From: Streptomyces sp. cf386
GTDB taxonomy: Bacteria > Actinomycetota > Actinomycetes > Streptomycetales > Streptomycetaceae
Assembly: GCF_900103585.1 (NCBI RefSeq)
Contig: NZ_FNHV01000003.1
Span: forward strand, 62,001-126,000
Direction: 5' to 3'
DNA length: 64,000 nucleotides
Below are positions 1-8,463 of this stretch, piece by piece; within the stretch, counting starts at the first letter, position 1, and the number at the start of each line of letters is the position of its first letter. The position numbers and the translations under genes were made by a program. The notes beneath the pieces were generated by a model. The model was not told the DNA's origin, did not search any database, and saw nothing but the letters and a program-made list of their open reading frames with translations.

Positions 1-457
1 CGGAGCGGCCCGCACCGCCCGACTTCCCGGATCCGTCGGCCCAGCTCGACGAGTTGCGGGCGACTTCGAGAAGCTGCGCGGCTATCTGACGGACATCGAG
101 CTGCCGGTCACGGCCGCCGCCCGGCTGCGTGAACTCACCGAACTGCTGGCCGCGTTGCTCGACCGGGGCTGGGTGGCCGAACTGCTCGCGCACGATCCGG
201 AGGGCGTGCATGTGCTCTCCCGGATCGTACGGCGCGATCTTCCCGAGGCCGTCGACAGTTTCGTACGGACGCGGTGGTGGACGCGGATGACGCCCGGCAC
301 CGAGTCCCCCGAACTGCATCTGGAGCGGCAGCTCGGCCTGTTGAAGAAGGATGCCGAGCGCCTGGCGGCGGGCCTGCGCGAGGCGGAGCCCCGCCGCCAG
401 GAGTCCCACACCCGGTACCTGGAGGACCGGGGCGGGACGGGTGGCATCAGCGCCTGA
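1..457 (+). CDS. Unknown protein, C-terminal part, with an apparent frameshift
   Basis: The 5' end lies outside the window. The frame running to the stop at 457 reads sensibly from about base 61 (DFEKLRGYLTDIELPV onward), while bases 3-60 read sensibly in another frame (PAPPDFPDPSAQLDELRA). Adding one base near 60-62 would join them as ...DELRA-DFEKLRGYL..., so one G looks lost, either a true mutation or a sequence error. What is visible is a helical, charged C-terminus rich in Arg, Glu and Leu (LERQLGLLKKDAERLAAGL suggests a coiled coil). I do not recognise the family and give no function. Its stop overlaps by 11 bp the 3' end of the convergent gene that follows. Confidence 0.5.
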   Translation, partial: GAARTARLPGSVGPARRVAGDFEKLRGYLTDIELPVTAAARLRELTELLAALLDRGWVAELLAHDPEGVHVLSRIVRRDLPEAVDSFVRTRWWTRMTPGTESPELHLERQLGLLKKDAERLAAGLREAEPRRQESHTRYLEDRGGTGGISA

Positions 458-2180
458 CGTAGACCGTCGCCGAGGCCGTCGACGCCTGGTGCAGGTCGTC
501 GCCGGGCCAGCTCACCGTGTAGGTCGCGTTGCCCCGGGTGCGCGGCAGGTCGTTGATCGTGAACGTGCCGTCGGCGGCGACCGTCACCGACGACAGCGTG
601 CCGGTGCCGAGCCGGTCCGTGCGGGTGACCTTGAGGACCGCACGGTCGGGCAGCGCCTTGCCCTGCGCGGTGAACGTGCCGGTGATCTCGACGCCCGTGC
701 TCAGCGAGCCCTCCTCGGGCGCCGTGAGCGCGATCGAGGTGGGCGCCTTGCCGACGGACACCGTGGTGGTGACGTCCTCGGCGGGGCGGTGGGTCAGGTC
801 GCCGAGGAAGGAGACGGTGTAGGTGGCGTCGCCGACGAGGTCGGGCTCGTCGAGGACGGTGAACGTGCCGTCGTCCTTGACGGTGAAGGTGCCCAGCTCG
901 TGGGTGCCGTTCGCGTCGGTGCGGGTCGCCTTGACCTTCAGGGGCTCGGCGGGCGCCGGGCCGTCCTGCTCCAGCTTGCCGCGCACGGCGAGCGGTTCGC
1001 CGGCCGCGGCAGCGGCGGGGCTGTGGGTGAGACCGCCGGTGAAGCGGGCGTCGTACTGGACGGCCGGGGGCTGGATGATGTGCAGCCAGTACTGGCTGCC
1101 GGCCGCGTTGGTGGTCACCGCGAACAGCCGGGAGCCGTCCGCCGCCCACTCCAGGCCGCGCGGCACCACCCGGTCGCCGTCGAGGCTGCCCTCGAAGACG
1201 AACTCCAGCGGGGCGGTGGAGTCGGTCGGGTCGGCGGGCTGCACCAGCAGGTCCGGCGTCGAGCCGGTGGCCGAGGCACCGCGCGCGATGTACGTGCCGT
1301 CGCCGCCGAAGGCGACCGCACTGGCGGTGGCGCCGGACGGGAGCGCCGGGTAGCCGGTCGCCGCGTCCGACAGGTCGGCGGTGTTGAGCAGCCGGGTGCC
1401 GGCGGTGGAGTCGGCCACGGCGACCTTGCCGCCGTCGGCGGACAGCGCCAGGTCCTTGAGGTCCAGGGCACCCTTGCCCTCGGCGTCGGCGAAGCGCCGT
1501 GCGCCCTCGCGCACGGGGCTGGGGCCGCTGGTGTCGTACACGGTGAGGAAGGGGTCGGCCGCCTTGGCGTTGAGCGGCTGGCCCATGAGCATCTTGTCCC
1601 CGGCGCCGGCTTCCAGCAGGAGATCGCCGAAGTCGTTCCAGCCGGTGCGGGTGTGCGTTCCGTTGATGACCGCGTCCAGGTAGGTCTCGGCGGTGGCGCA
1701 CTGGGAGACGTTGGACGCGAACGGCGTCGTGAAGTAGACCTGGCCGCCGGACTGGGCGACCTCGCGGCCGCAGTAGTCGGTGTTGGCGTAGGCCACGACG
1801 GTGCGCTCGTAGGTGGTGGTGTCGATGGCTTCGATCCGGTCGCGCAGTCCGGCGTAGAGCTTGCTGCCGTCGGCGCTGACCGCCAGGCCGGAGACATGGG
1901 CCTGGTTGGTGGTGATCGTCGTGAGGCGCTCACCCGCGAAGTTGTAGACGGTGATGGTGCCGGAGTTGAGGTAGTAGCCGACGTTGCTGTCCGCCACGAA
2001 GACACGCTGATGGACGTTGTCGACGGCCAGCGCCGAGTACGACGAGATCGGCAGCTTGGCCACGGAGTCGGACGCCGCCGCGTGCGCCGCCGGTGCCGCG
2101 GCGACGGTCAGGCCGGTACCGGCGAGTGCGGCGGCGAGCAGCGTGGCCGCGAGACGTCTGGGACGGTGTGCAGTATTCAA
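447..2180 (-). CDS. Secreted beta-propeller protein with two C-terminal Ig-like repeats
   Basis: About 577 residues. A Sec signal peptide is clear (RPRR, then a hydrophobic Ala/Leu stretch ending APAAHA near residue 34). Residues about 40-385 have the rhythm of a YncE/WD40-type propeller (for example VSGLAVSADGSKLYAG, LALSADGGKVAVAD). Residues about 390-577 hold two similar Ig-like/Big repeats (each with LKVTRTD, then GTFTV or GTFTI, then a YTVS ending). The TTG at 2180 is chosen because GGGGGG lies just upstream and the signal peptide follows at once; longer forms would put 65 unlikely residues before it. It probably acts outside the cell or at the wall as a binding or adhesion protein; no catalytic motif is visible. 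It is a single gene, convergent with the partial gene before it. Confidence 0.75.
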   Translation of the reverse strand: MNTAHRPRRLAATLLAAALAGTGLTVAAAPAAHAAASDSVAKLPISSYSALAVDNVHQRVFVADSNVGYYLNSGTITVYNFAGERLTTITTNQAHVSGLAVSADGSKLYAGLRDRIEAIDTTTYERTVVAYANTDYCGREVAQSGGQVYFTTPFASNVSQCATAETYLDAVINGTHTRTGWNDFGDLLLEAGAGDKMLMGQPLNAKAADPFLTVYDTSGPSPVREGARRFADAEGKGALDLKDLALSADGGKVAVADSTAGTRLLNTADLSDAATGYPALPSGATASAVAFGGDGTYIARGASATGSTPDLLVQPADPTDSTAPLEFVFEGSLDGDRVVPRGLEWAADGSRLFAVTTNAAGSQYWLHIIQPPAVQYDARFTGGLTHSPAAAAAGEPLAVRGKLEQDGPAPAEPLKVKATRTDANGTHELGTFTVKDDGTFTVLDEPDLVGDATYTVSFLGDLTHRPAEDVTTTVSVGKAPTSIALTAPEEGSLSTGVEITGTFTAQGKALPDRAVLKVTRTDRLGTGTLSSVTVAADGTFTINDLPRTRGNATYTVSWPGDDLHQASTASATVYVRR

Positions 2181-2483
2181 CTGTGCCCCCCACAGGCTGA
2201 ATTGAGCGGCACTGGGATCAGTGACACTCCTGTGGAGACCATGAAACAGTGGTGAAGATCCCGCGATCAAGGCGGCGCGACCGCACAGGGGAGCGAATAC
2301 AGGCGAAGGCCTGCCGCCGCGCTCCTCCCATCGGGGCGGACGGGAACGCGCGACGACAGGCCCCGAGCCCCGCACGCCGTTGTACGGAACCTCGCCGGTC
2401 TGTGATGCACCGCGGCCGGCCGTGACGATATTGCTGGTCAGGGCACGATCGGAGCCGGCCGCGGCGTTTAAGGGAGGGCTACC
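2181..2483. other. Intergenic region between the propeller gene and pckG
   Basis: About 300 bases with no convincing gene on either strand; frames open here lack a ribosome site and codon bias. It must hold the promoter of the propeller gene (minus strand) and the 3' end of the pckG transcript. I see no strong terminator hairpin. Confidence 0.4.
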
Positions 2484-4307
2484 TCAGCCCAGGCGCGCAA
2501 CCAACGCGCGGTACTCGTCCCACAGCTCCTTCGGCGTGTGCTCACCGAAGGTGTTGAGGTGGTCGGGAACGAGCGCGGCCTCCTCGCGCCAGACCTCCTT
2601 GTCGACGGTGAGAAGGAAGTCCAGGTCGGAGTCCGACAGTTCCAGACCGTTGGTGTCGAGGGCGCCCTTCGCCGGCAGGATGCCGATCGGGGTCTCGACG
2701 CCCTCGGCCCTGCCGTCGAGGCGCTCGACGATCCACTTCAGGACGCGGCTGTTCTCGCCGAAGCCGGGCCAGACGAACTTGCCCTCGTCGTTCTTGCGGA
2801 ACCAGTTGACGTAGTAGATCTTCGGCAGCTTGGCCTGGTCCTTGCCCTGGGCGACCTCGACCCAGTGGGCCATGTAGTCGCCCATGTTGTAGCCGCAGAA
2901 GGGCAGCATCGCGAACGGGTCGCGGCGCAGCTCGCCGACCTTGCCCTCGGCGGCGGCGGTCTTCTCGCTGGCCACGTTGGCGCCGAGGAACACGCCGTGG
3001 TTCCAGTCGAAGGACTCCGTCACCAGCGGTACGGCGGTGGCGCGCCGGCCGCCGAAGAGGATCGCGGAGATCGGCACGCCCTTGGGGTCCTCCCACTCGG
3101 GCGCGATGATCGGGCACTGGGAGGCCGGGACGGTGAAGCGGGCGTTGGGGTGGGCGGCCGGGGCGTCCGAGGACGGCGTCCAGTCGTTGCCCTTCCAGTC
3201 CGTCAGGTGGGCCGGGGTCTCCTCCGTCATGCCCTCCCACCAGATGTCGTTGTCGTCGGTGAGGGCGACGTTGGTGAAGACGGAGTTGCCCCACAGCGTC
3301 TTCATCGCGTTGGCGTTGGTGTGCTCACCGGTGCCGGGCGCGACGCCGAAGAAGCCGGCCTCGGGGTTGATGGCGTACAGGCGGCCGTCCTCGCCGAAGC
3401 GCATCCAGGCGATGTCGTCGCCGATCGTCTCGACGGTCCAGCCGGAGATGGTGGGCTCCAGCATGGCGAGGTTGGTCTTGCCGCAGGCGGAGGGGAAGGC
3501 GGCCGCCACGTACTTCGACTCGCCCTGCGGCGGCGTCAGTTTGAGGATCAGCATGTGCTCGGCGAGCCAGCCCTCGTCGCGCGCCATCACCGACGCGATG
3601 CGCAGGGCGTAGCACTTCTTGCCGAGCAGGGCGTTGCCGCCGTAGCCGGAGCCGTAGGACCAGATCTCGCGGCTCTCCGGGAAGTGGGAGATGTACTTGG
3701 TCTGGTTGCACGGCCAGGGGACGTCCGCCTCGCCGGGCTCCAGCGGGGCGCCGACGGAGTGCACGGCCTTCACGAAGAAGCCGTCCTCGCCCAGCTCGTC
3801 GAGGACGGCCTGTCCCATGCGGGTCATGGTGCGCATGGACACGGCGACGTACGCGGAGTCGGTGATCTCCACGCCGATCGCGGAGAGCTTCGAGCCGAGC
3901 GGGCCCATGCAGAACGGGACGACGTACATCGTCCGGCCGCGCATCGAGCCGCGGAAGACGCCCTTCTCGCCGGAGAAGACGTCGCGCATCGCGGCGGGGT
4001 CCATCCAGTGGTTCGTCGGGCCGGCGTCCTCCTCCTTCTCGGAGCAGATGAAGGTCCGGTCCTCGACGCGGGCGACGTCGGTCGGGTCGGAGGCGGCGTA
4101 GTAGGAGTTGGGGCGCTTGATCGGGTCGAGCTTCCTGAAGGTGCCCTTCGCGACGAGCTCCTCGGACAGGCGCTCGTACTCGGCCTCGGATCCGTCGCAC
4201 CAGACCACGCTGTCCGGCTGCGTCAGTTCGGCGATCTCGTTGACCCACGAGACGAGTTCCCGGTGGTGGGTGGGGACGACGGGGGGAGCCGCGATGTCGC
4301 GCGCCAC
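2484..4307 (-). CDS. pckG: Phosphoenolpyruvate carboxykinase (GTP)
   Basis: This 607-residue cytoplasmic enzyme interconverts oxaloacetate + GTP and phosphoenolpyruvate + GDP + CO2, the entry step of gluconeogenesis. The length is typical of the GTP-dependent class. The P-loop FPSACGKTN lies at about 271-279 with the reactive Cys characteristic of the GTP enzymes; [10 protein letters not shown] (about 294-303) is the second phosphate/metal motif, and the substrate-binding regions [17 protein letters not shown] and [15 protein letters not shown] are intact. The start is GTG at 4307, with AGGAG five bases upstream. It is monocistronic, with about 330 bases upstream shared with the divergent hemolysin III gene. 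Confidence 0.97.
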   Translation of the reverse strand: MARDIAAPPVVPTHHRELVSWVNEIAELTQPDSVVWCDGSEAEYERLSEELVAKGTFRKLDPIKRPNSYYAASDPTDVARVEDRTFICSEKEEDAGPTNHWMDPAAMRDVFSGEKGVFRGSMRGRTMYVVPFCMGPLGSKLSAIGVEITDSAYVAVSMRTMTRMGQAVLDELGEDGFFVKAVHSVGAPLEPGEADVPWPCNQTKYISHFPESREIWSYGSGYGGNALLGKKCYALRIASVMARDEGWLAEHMLILKLTPPQGESKYVAAAFPSACGKTNLAMLEPTISGWTVETIGDDIAWMRFGEDGRLYAINPEAGFFGVAPGTGEHTNANAMKTLWGNSVFTNVALTDDNDIWWEGMTEETPAHLTDWKGNDWTPSSDAPAAHPNARFTVPASQCPIIAPEWEDPKGVPISAILFGGRRATAVPLVTESFDWNHGVFLGANVASEKTAAAEGKVGELRRDPFAMLPFCGYNMGDYMAHWVEVAQGKDQAKLPKIYYVNWFRKNDEGKFVWPGFGENSRVLKWIVERLDGRAEGVETPIGILPAKGALDTNGLELSDSDLDFLLTVDKEVWREEAALVPDHLNTFGEHTPKELWDEYRALVARLG

Positions 4308-4638
4308 GGTTGCTCCTAAGTGAGGGATTTTGTCCTGAATATGCCCTTGTATGCCCCGTGGGGGCCGCGACCCGGATGCTGCGCTGACTGGATCTTCCCG
4401 CGCTCATCCGGTGCCGACCGCACTCATTTGATCATCCGACGCGTCTGCGCATATGTCCAGAGGGCGTCACAAGTGAGCGGCGTGAGGATCGCCACTCATC
4501 CAGATGTTTTCGATGCGTCACCACGGCTTCACCGCGGGTGCGCCCATTCCGGGTACCCCATGAGACGATGGCCACTTCCGGACGTCCATCCGGCCGCCCT
4601 GACGCGTAACTTACGGCTCCGTAGGTACGATGCCCCGC
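4308..4638. other. Divergent promoter region of pckG and the hemolysin III gene
   Basis: About 330 bases without a gene. For the rightward gene, TACGAT at 4626-4631 is a plausible -10 hexamer, which would place transcription at or next to the ATG at 4639 (leaderless). Just upstream, TACGG-CT-CCGTA (4613-4624) is a small inverted repeat that could be an operator. No clear -35 is seen, and I could not pick out the pckG promoter. Confidence 0.35.
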
Positions 4639-5385
4639 ATGACTGCGCCCGTCCCCGACGCGCCCAGGGACACGCGAGCCGCCGGCCGCGGTTCCGACGC
4701 GCCCTCCTTGCCGCATCAGATCGCGCACCACGCCCAGCACCTCACGGACGAGATAAAGCCCAGACTCCGGGGCTGGCTGCATCTGGGCATGTTCCCGGCC
4801 GCGCTCGTCTCGGGCCTGGTGCTCACCGCCCTCGCGGACTCGGCGCGAGGCCGCCTCGCCTGCGGGATCTTCGCCCTCACGGCCTGCCTGCTGTTCGGCG
4901 TGAGCGCGCTGTACCACCGGGGTAACTGGAGCCCGCGGATGGACGGCATCCTGCGCCGACTGGATCACGCCAACATCTTCCTGATCATCGCGGGCACGTA
5001 CACGCCCCTGACGATGCTGCTCCTGCCGGGAGCCAAGGGTCAGTGGCTGCTCTGGGGCATCTGGGGCGCCGCCGCCGCGGGCATCGTCTTCCGGGTGTTC
5101 TGGGTCGGCGCCCCGCGCTGGCTCTACACGCCCTGCTACATCGCGATGGGCTGGGCGGCCGTCTTCTTCCTGCCCGACTTCATGCGCACCGGCGGCATCG
5201 CGGTGCTGGTCCTGGTGATCGTCGGCGGTCTCCTCTACAGCGCGGGCGGCGTGATCTACGGCATCAAGCGCCCGAACCCGTCACCGCGCTGGTTCGGCTT
5301 CCACGAGGTCTTCCACTCCTTCACGCTGGCGGCGTTCATCACGCACTACGTGGGGATCTCACTGGTGGCCTACCAGCACGCGTAG
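4639..5385 (+). CDS. Hemolysin III / PAQR-family membrane protein
   Basis: About 248 residues with seven predicted membrane segments. The family signature residues are present: SALYHRGNW after the second segment, DHANIFLIIAGTYTP in the middle, and HEVFHSFTLAAFITHY at the C-terminus, which together supply the Ser/Asp/His cluster that binds zinc in PAQR and alkaline-ceramidase-like proteins. Hemolysin III names come from heterologous haemolysis; the bacterial TrhA group is linked to membrane-lipid homeostasis, so the true role here is uncertain. An in-frame ATG at 4630 is less likely because it overlaps the probable -10 element. A strong terminator follows. Confidence 0.85.
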   Translation: MTAPVPDAPRDTRAAGRGSDAPSLPHQIAHHAQHLTDEIKPRLRGWLHLGMFPAALVSGLVLTALADSARGRLACGIFALTACLLFGVSALYHRGNWSPRMDGILRRLDHANIFLIIAGTYTPLTMLLLPGAKGQWLLWGIWGAAAAGIVFRVFWVGAPRWLYTPCYIAMGWAAVFFLPDFMRTGGIAVLVLVIVGGLLYSAGGVIYGIKRPNPSPRWFGFHEVFHSFTLAAFITHYVGISLVAYQHA

Positions 5386-5404
5386 CCCACCGCACAGCTC
5401 CTTC

Positions 5405-5437
5405 GAGGGCCACGGCTTGCGAGCCGTGGCCCTCTTT
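5405..5437 (+). terminator. Rho-independent terminator after the hemolysin III gene
   Basis: A perfect 13-bp stem (GAGGGCCACGGCT paired with AGCCGTGGCCCTC) with a four-base loop TGCG is followed by TTT. It separates the hemolysin III gene from the exporter promoter 15 bases further on. Confidence 0.85.
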
Positions 5438-5451
5438 CACGCCCAAAAACA

Positions 5452-5488
5452 TTGACAGCCCCTCTCTTTTGAGAGTTACTCTCATTTC
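5452..5488 (+). promoter_or_regulatory. Promoter and 15-bp TetR-type operator of the MFS-TetR operon
   Basis: TTGACA (5452-5457) is a perfect -35 hexamer; TACTCT (5477-5482) is the best -10 with a long 19-bp spacer. This puts the start point at about the ATG (5489), so the message is probably leaderless; indeed no Shine-Dalgarno precedes the ATG. The palindrome TGAGAGT-T-ACTCTCA (5470-5484) covers the -10 and is the obvious binding site for the TetR repressor encoded by the second gene of the operon. Confidence 0.65.
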
Positions 5489-7030
5489 ATGGTTACTGTC
5501 ACCACAGATGAACGCCGTTGGTGGGCGCTCGGCGCCCTGGTCGCGAGCATGCTCACGCTCGGCTTCGACATGACGATCCTCAACGTGGCGCTGCCGACGA
5601 TGGCCGCCGACCTCGGCGCGAGCACCGGCGAGCAGCAGTGGATGGCCGACGCGTACGTCGTCGTCTTCGCGGCGCTGATGCTCCCCGCGGGCCTGCTCGG
5701 CGACCGCTTCGGCCGGCGGCGGATGCTGATCACGGGGCTCGGGATCTTTCTCGTCGGGTCGCTGGTCGGCGCGCTGGCCGGCGACGTGAACACGGTGATC
5801 GCCGCACGAGCGGTGATGGGCGTCGGAGCGGCCCTGGTCACCCCGCTCGCGCTCGCCGTCCTGCCCTCGCTGTTCGGCCCCGACGAGCGCACCAAGGCCG
5901 TCGGCATCGTCTCCGCCGCCTCCGCGCTGGGCCTGCCGCTCGGCCCGATCATCGGCGGCTGGCTGCTGAACCACTTCTGGTGGGGCTCGGTCTTCCTGGT
6001 CAACGTCCCGATGGCCGCGATCGGCATCGCCGCCTGCGTCTTCCTGCTCCCCGAGACCCGGGACCCGGCCTCCCCGAAGGTGGACACCCTCTCCACCGCG
6101 CTCACCGTGACCGGCCTCGGCGCGCTGATCTACGCGATCATCGAGGTGCCCACGCGAGGCTGGGGCGACGCCCTGGTCCTGGCCGTGTTCGCCGCCTCCG
6201 TCGTGCTGATCGCCGCGCTGGTCCTGCGCGAGCGGCGGGTCGAGCGGCCGATGCTCGACATGAGCCTGCTCGCCCACCGCGGCTTCCTCCTCAACACGAT
6301 CGCCGCGACCCTGGTGATGTTCGTCCTGACCGGCCTGCTGTTCGTGCTGCCGCCGTACCTCCAGGCGGTCCTCGGCCACGACGCCCTCGGCACCGGCGTC
6401 CGGCTGCTGCCGATGATGGGCGGCATCCTGGTCGCCTCCCGGACGGCCCCGCCGGTCGTCACCCGGTTCGGCGCGCGGGCCACGGTGAGCGCGGGCCTGG
6501 TGGTGCTGGCCTTCGCCGCGTTCCTCGGCAGCCGTACGACGGTCGACTCCGGCTACGGCTTCACCGCGCTGTGGCTCTCCCTCACCGGTCTCGGCTTCGG
6601 CTTCTCGCTCATGCCGGCCATGAGCAACGCCCTGGGCACCCTGCCCCGCGACCGCGCCGGCAGCGGCTCCGGGCTGCTGATGACCTTGCGTCAGGTCGGC
6701 GGCGCGATCGGTATCGCGCTGCTCGGCAGCCTGCTCTCCAGCGCCTTCCGGGACCGGCTCGACGTCACCGGGCTGCCCGCGCGGGCCGCCGACACCGCCG
6801 GGGAGTCCGTGGTCGCGGCGCACCTCGTCGCCGAGCGGGCGGGTTCGGCGCAGCTCGCGGCCTCCGCGAACGGCGCCTACGTCCACGGCATGGGCCTCGT
6901 CCTGCTGGTGTGCGGCCTCGCGGCCCTCGTCGCCGCGCTGCTGGCGGCGGCGTTCCTGCCGGGCACACCCCGTACCCAGAGCCCCGAGAACCCGGACATG
7001 GCTGCGGAGCGGGCCGATGCCCGACAATGA
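5489..7030 (+). CDS. MFS drug exporter, DHA2 (14-segment) family
   Basis: This 513-residue integral membrane protein should export small hydrophobic drugs or toxins by proton antiport. It begins with a hydrophobic segment (LVASMLTLGFDMTILNVALP, the family's D and N residues), has motif A GDRFGRRRM between segments 2 and 3, and motif-C-like sequence GLPLGPIIGGWLL. Length and segment count match EmrB/QacA-type transporters. It overlaps the following TetR gene by four bases (ATGA, 7027-7030), so the two are co-translated, and an operator sits at the promoter. The substrate cannot be read from the sequence. Confidence 0.9.
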   Translation: MVTVTTDERRWWALGALVASMLTLGFDMTILNVALPTMAADLGASTGEQQWMADAYVVVFAALMLPAGLLGDRFGRRRMLITGLGIFLVGSLVGALAGDVNTVIAARAVMGVGAALVTPLALAVLPSLFGPDERTKAVGIVSAASALGLPLGPIIGGWLLNHFWWGSVFLVNVPMAAIGIAACVFLLPETRDPASPKVDTLSTALTVTGLGALIYAIIEVPTRGWGDALVLAVFAASVVLIAALVLRERRVERPMLDMSLLAHRGFLLNTIAATLVMFVLTGLLFVLPPYLQAVLGHDALGTGVRLLPMMGGILVASRTAPPVVTRFGARATVSAGLVVLAFAAFLGSRTTVDSGYGFTALWLSLTGLGFGFSLMPAMSNALGTLPRDRAGSGSGLLMTLRQVGGAIGIALLGSLLSSAFRDRLDVTGLPARAADTAGESVVAAHLVAERAGSAQLAASANGAYVHGMGLVLLVCGLAALVAALLAAAFLPGTPRTQSPENPDMAAERADARQ

Positions 7031-7665
7031 CCCCCATGACCCCCGCACGCCGCTCTCCCCTCACCGACCGTCCCCAGCTGGGGCTTCGTGAACGGAAGAA
7101 GATCAAGACCCGGACGACGATCCGCGACGCGACGTACGCGCTCATCCGGGAGCAGGGCTACGACGCCACCACGATCGAGCAGATCGCCGAGCGCGCCGAG
7201 GTGTCGCCGTCCACGGTCTTCCGCTACTTCCCGACCAAGGAGGACATCGTCCTCACGGACGAGTACGACCCGATCCTGTTGGAGGAGCTGCGCAAGCGGC
7301 CGGCGGACGAGCCGTGGATGGAGTCCCTGCGGTACGTCATGAAGCTGGCCGTCACCGCCGCGACTCAAGAGGATCCCGAGGCGATCCGGCTGCGCTCGCA
7401 CCTGCTTGTCCAGGTCCCCGCGGTGCGGTCCCGGATGCTGGAGAGCATGTCGGTCACCGGCCGGATGCTCTCCGAGGCCATCGCCGAGCGCACCGGCCTG
7501 CCACAGGACAGCTTCGAGGCGCGGGTCTTCACGATGTCCCTCATAGGCGGCCTCGCGGAGATCTCCCTGTACTGGGCGGAGAAGGACTTCCAGGACGACC
7601 TGGGCGACCTCCTCGACCGCGCCCTGGACGTCATCGAGCACGGCCTCCCCTCGAAAAACACCTGA
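7027..7665 (+). CDS. TetR-family repressor of the adjacent MFS exporter
   Basis: 212 residues. The N-terminal helix-turn-helix is clear: DATYALIREQGYDATTIEQI, then AERAEVSPSTVFRYFPTKED (residues about 38-75), the family pattern with the FRYFPTK recognition-helix end. The C-terminal part is a variable ligand-binding helical domain. The ATG at 7027 overlaps the exporter stop, giving translational coupling. The likely target is the palindrome at 5470-5484, making the operon self-regulated and induced by the exported compound. Confidence 0.92.
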   Translation: MTPMTPARRSPLTDRPQLGLRERKKIKTRTTIRDATYALIREQGYDATTIEQIAERAEVSPSTVFRYFPTKEDIVLTDEYDPILLEELRKRPADEPWMESLRYVMKLAVTAATQEDPEAIRLRSHLLVQVPAVRSRMLESMSVTGRMLSEAIAERTGLPQDSFEARVFTMSLIGGLAEISLYWAEKDFQDDLGDLLDRALDVIEHGLPSKNT

Positions 7666-7698
7666 GGCACGAGCGCGGGGCCGTGACATCCTGGCCGG

Positions 7699-8427
7699 GT
7701 GAACGGTCCCGAGATCCAGGTCGAGTTCGCCCCCGAGCTGCGCGTGTTCCTCCCCAACGGGCGGCGCCAGGACGGTGCCGCCCAGGTCGCCGCCGACGGT
7801 GTCTCGACCCTCGGCCATGTCGTCGAGTCCCTCGGCGTCCCGCTGACCGAGGTCGGCACCCTGGTCGTGGGCGGCCGGTCGGTGCCGGTGTCGCACATCC
7901 CGGCGGCGGGCGAGTCCGTGGCCGTACGGCCCGTCGAGCGCCCCCAGCGGGTGCCCGGCGCTCCCCTGTGCTTCCTGCTCGACGTCCACCTCGGCACCCT
8001 CGCCCGCCGTATGCGCCTGCTCGGCGTGGACACGGCGTACGAGTCGACGGACATCGGCGACCCGGCCCTCGCCGCCCGCTCGGCCGCCGAGCAGCGGGTC
8101 ATGCTCAGCCGCGACCGGGGCCTGCTGCGCCGCCGCGAACTGTGGGCCGGCGCCTATGTGTACAGCACCCGCCCCGAGGACCAACTCCGCGACATCCTCG
8201 ACCGGTTCCGCCCCGAGCTGCGCCCCTGGACGCGCTGCACCGCCTGCAACGGCCTGCTCAAGCAGGCCACCAAGGAGGAGGTGGCGGAACAGCTGGAGGG
8301 CGGGACGCGGCGGTCGTACGACGTCTTCGCGCAGTGCACCCAGTGCGGGCGGGCGTACTGGAAGGGCGCGCACCACGAACAGCTGGTAGCCATCGTGGAG
8401 CGCGCCCTCGCGGACTACGCGAACTAG
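7699..8427 (+). CDS. Mut7-C RNase-domain protein with ubiquitin-like N-terminus
   Basis: 242 residues, GTG start. Residues about 1-80 look like the beta-grasp (ThiS/ubiquitin-like) domain commonly fused to Mut7-C; residues about 90-235 are the Mut7-C domain, a PIN-like fold (CFLLDVHLGTLARRMRLLG, then MLSRDRGLLRRR), ending in a zinc-ribbon-like pair CTACN and CTQCGRAYWKG. The Asp residues in LLDVH and SRDRG are the probable metal ligands. Members are predicted RNases; the substrate is unknown. It follows the TetR gene by 33 bp on the same strand but is probably functionally separate. Confidence 0.85.
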   Translation: MNGPEIQVEFAPELRVFLPNGRRQDGAAQVAADGVSTLGHVVESLGVPLTEVGTLVVGGRSVPVSHIPAAGESVAVRPVERPQRVPGAPLCFLLDVHLGTLARRMRLLGVDTAYESTDIGDPALAARSAAEQRVMLSRDRGLLRRRELWAGAYVYSTRPEDQLRDILDRFRPELRPWTRCTACNGLLKQATKEEVAEQLEGGTRRSYDVFAQCTQCGRAYWKGAHHEQLVAIVERALADYAN

Positions 8428-8463
8428 GAACCAGGACTGAGAACCAGTCCTGAGAACCAGTAA

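Noticed and set aside
351..2255. Long open frame opposite the beta-propeller gene
   Set aside because: Shadow of the real gene in a GC-rich genome; the reverse frame has a clear signal peptide and domains, this one is Gly/Arg/Val repeats without motifs.
5339..7048. Long open frame opposite the MFS exporter
   Set aside because: Antisense shadow, rich in Gly, Gln and Arg with no domain; the plus strand encodes a textbook MFS protein.
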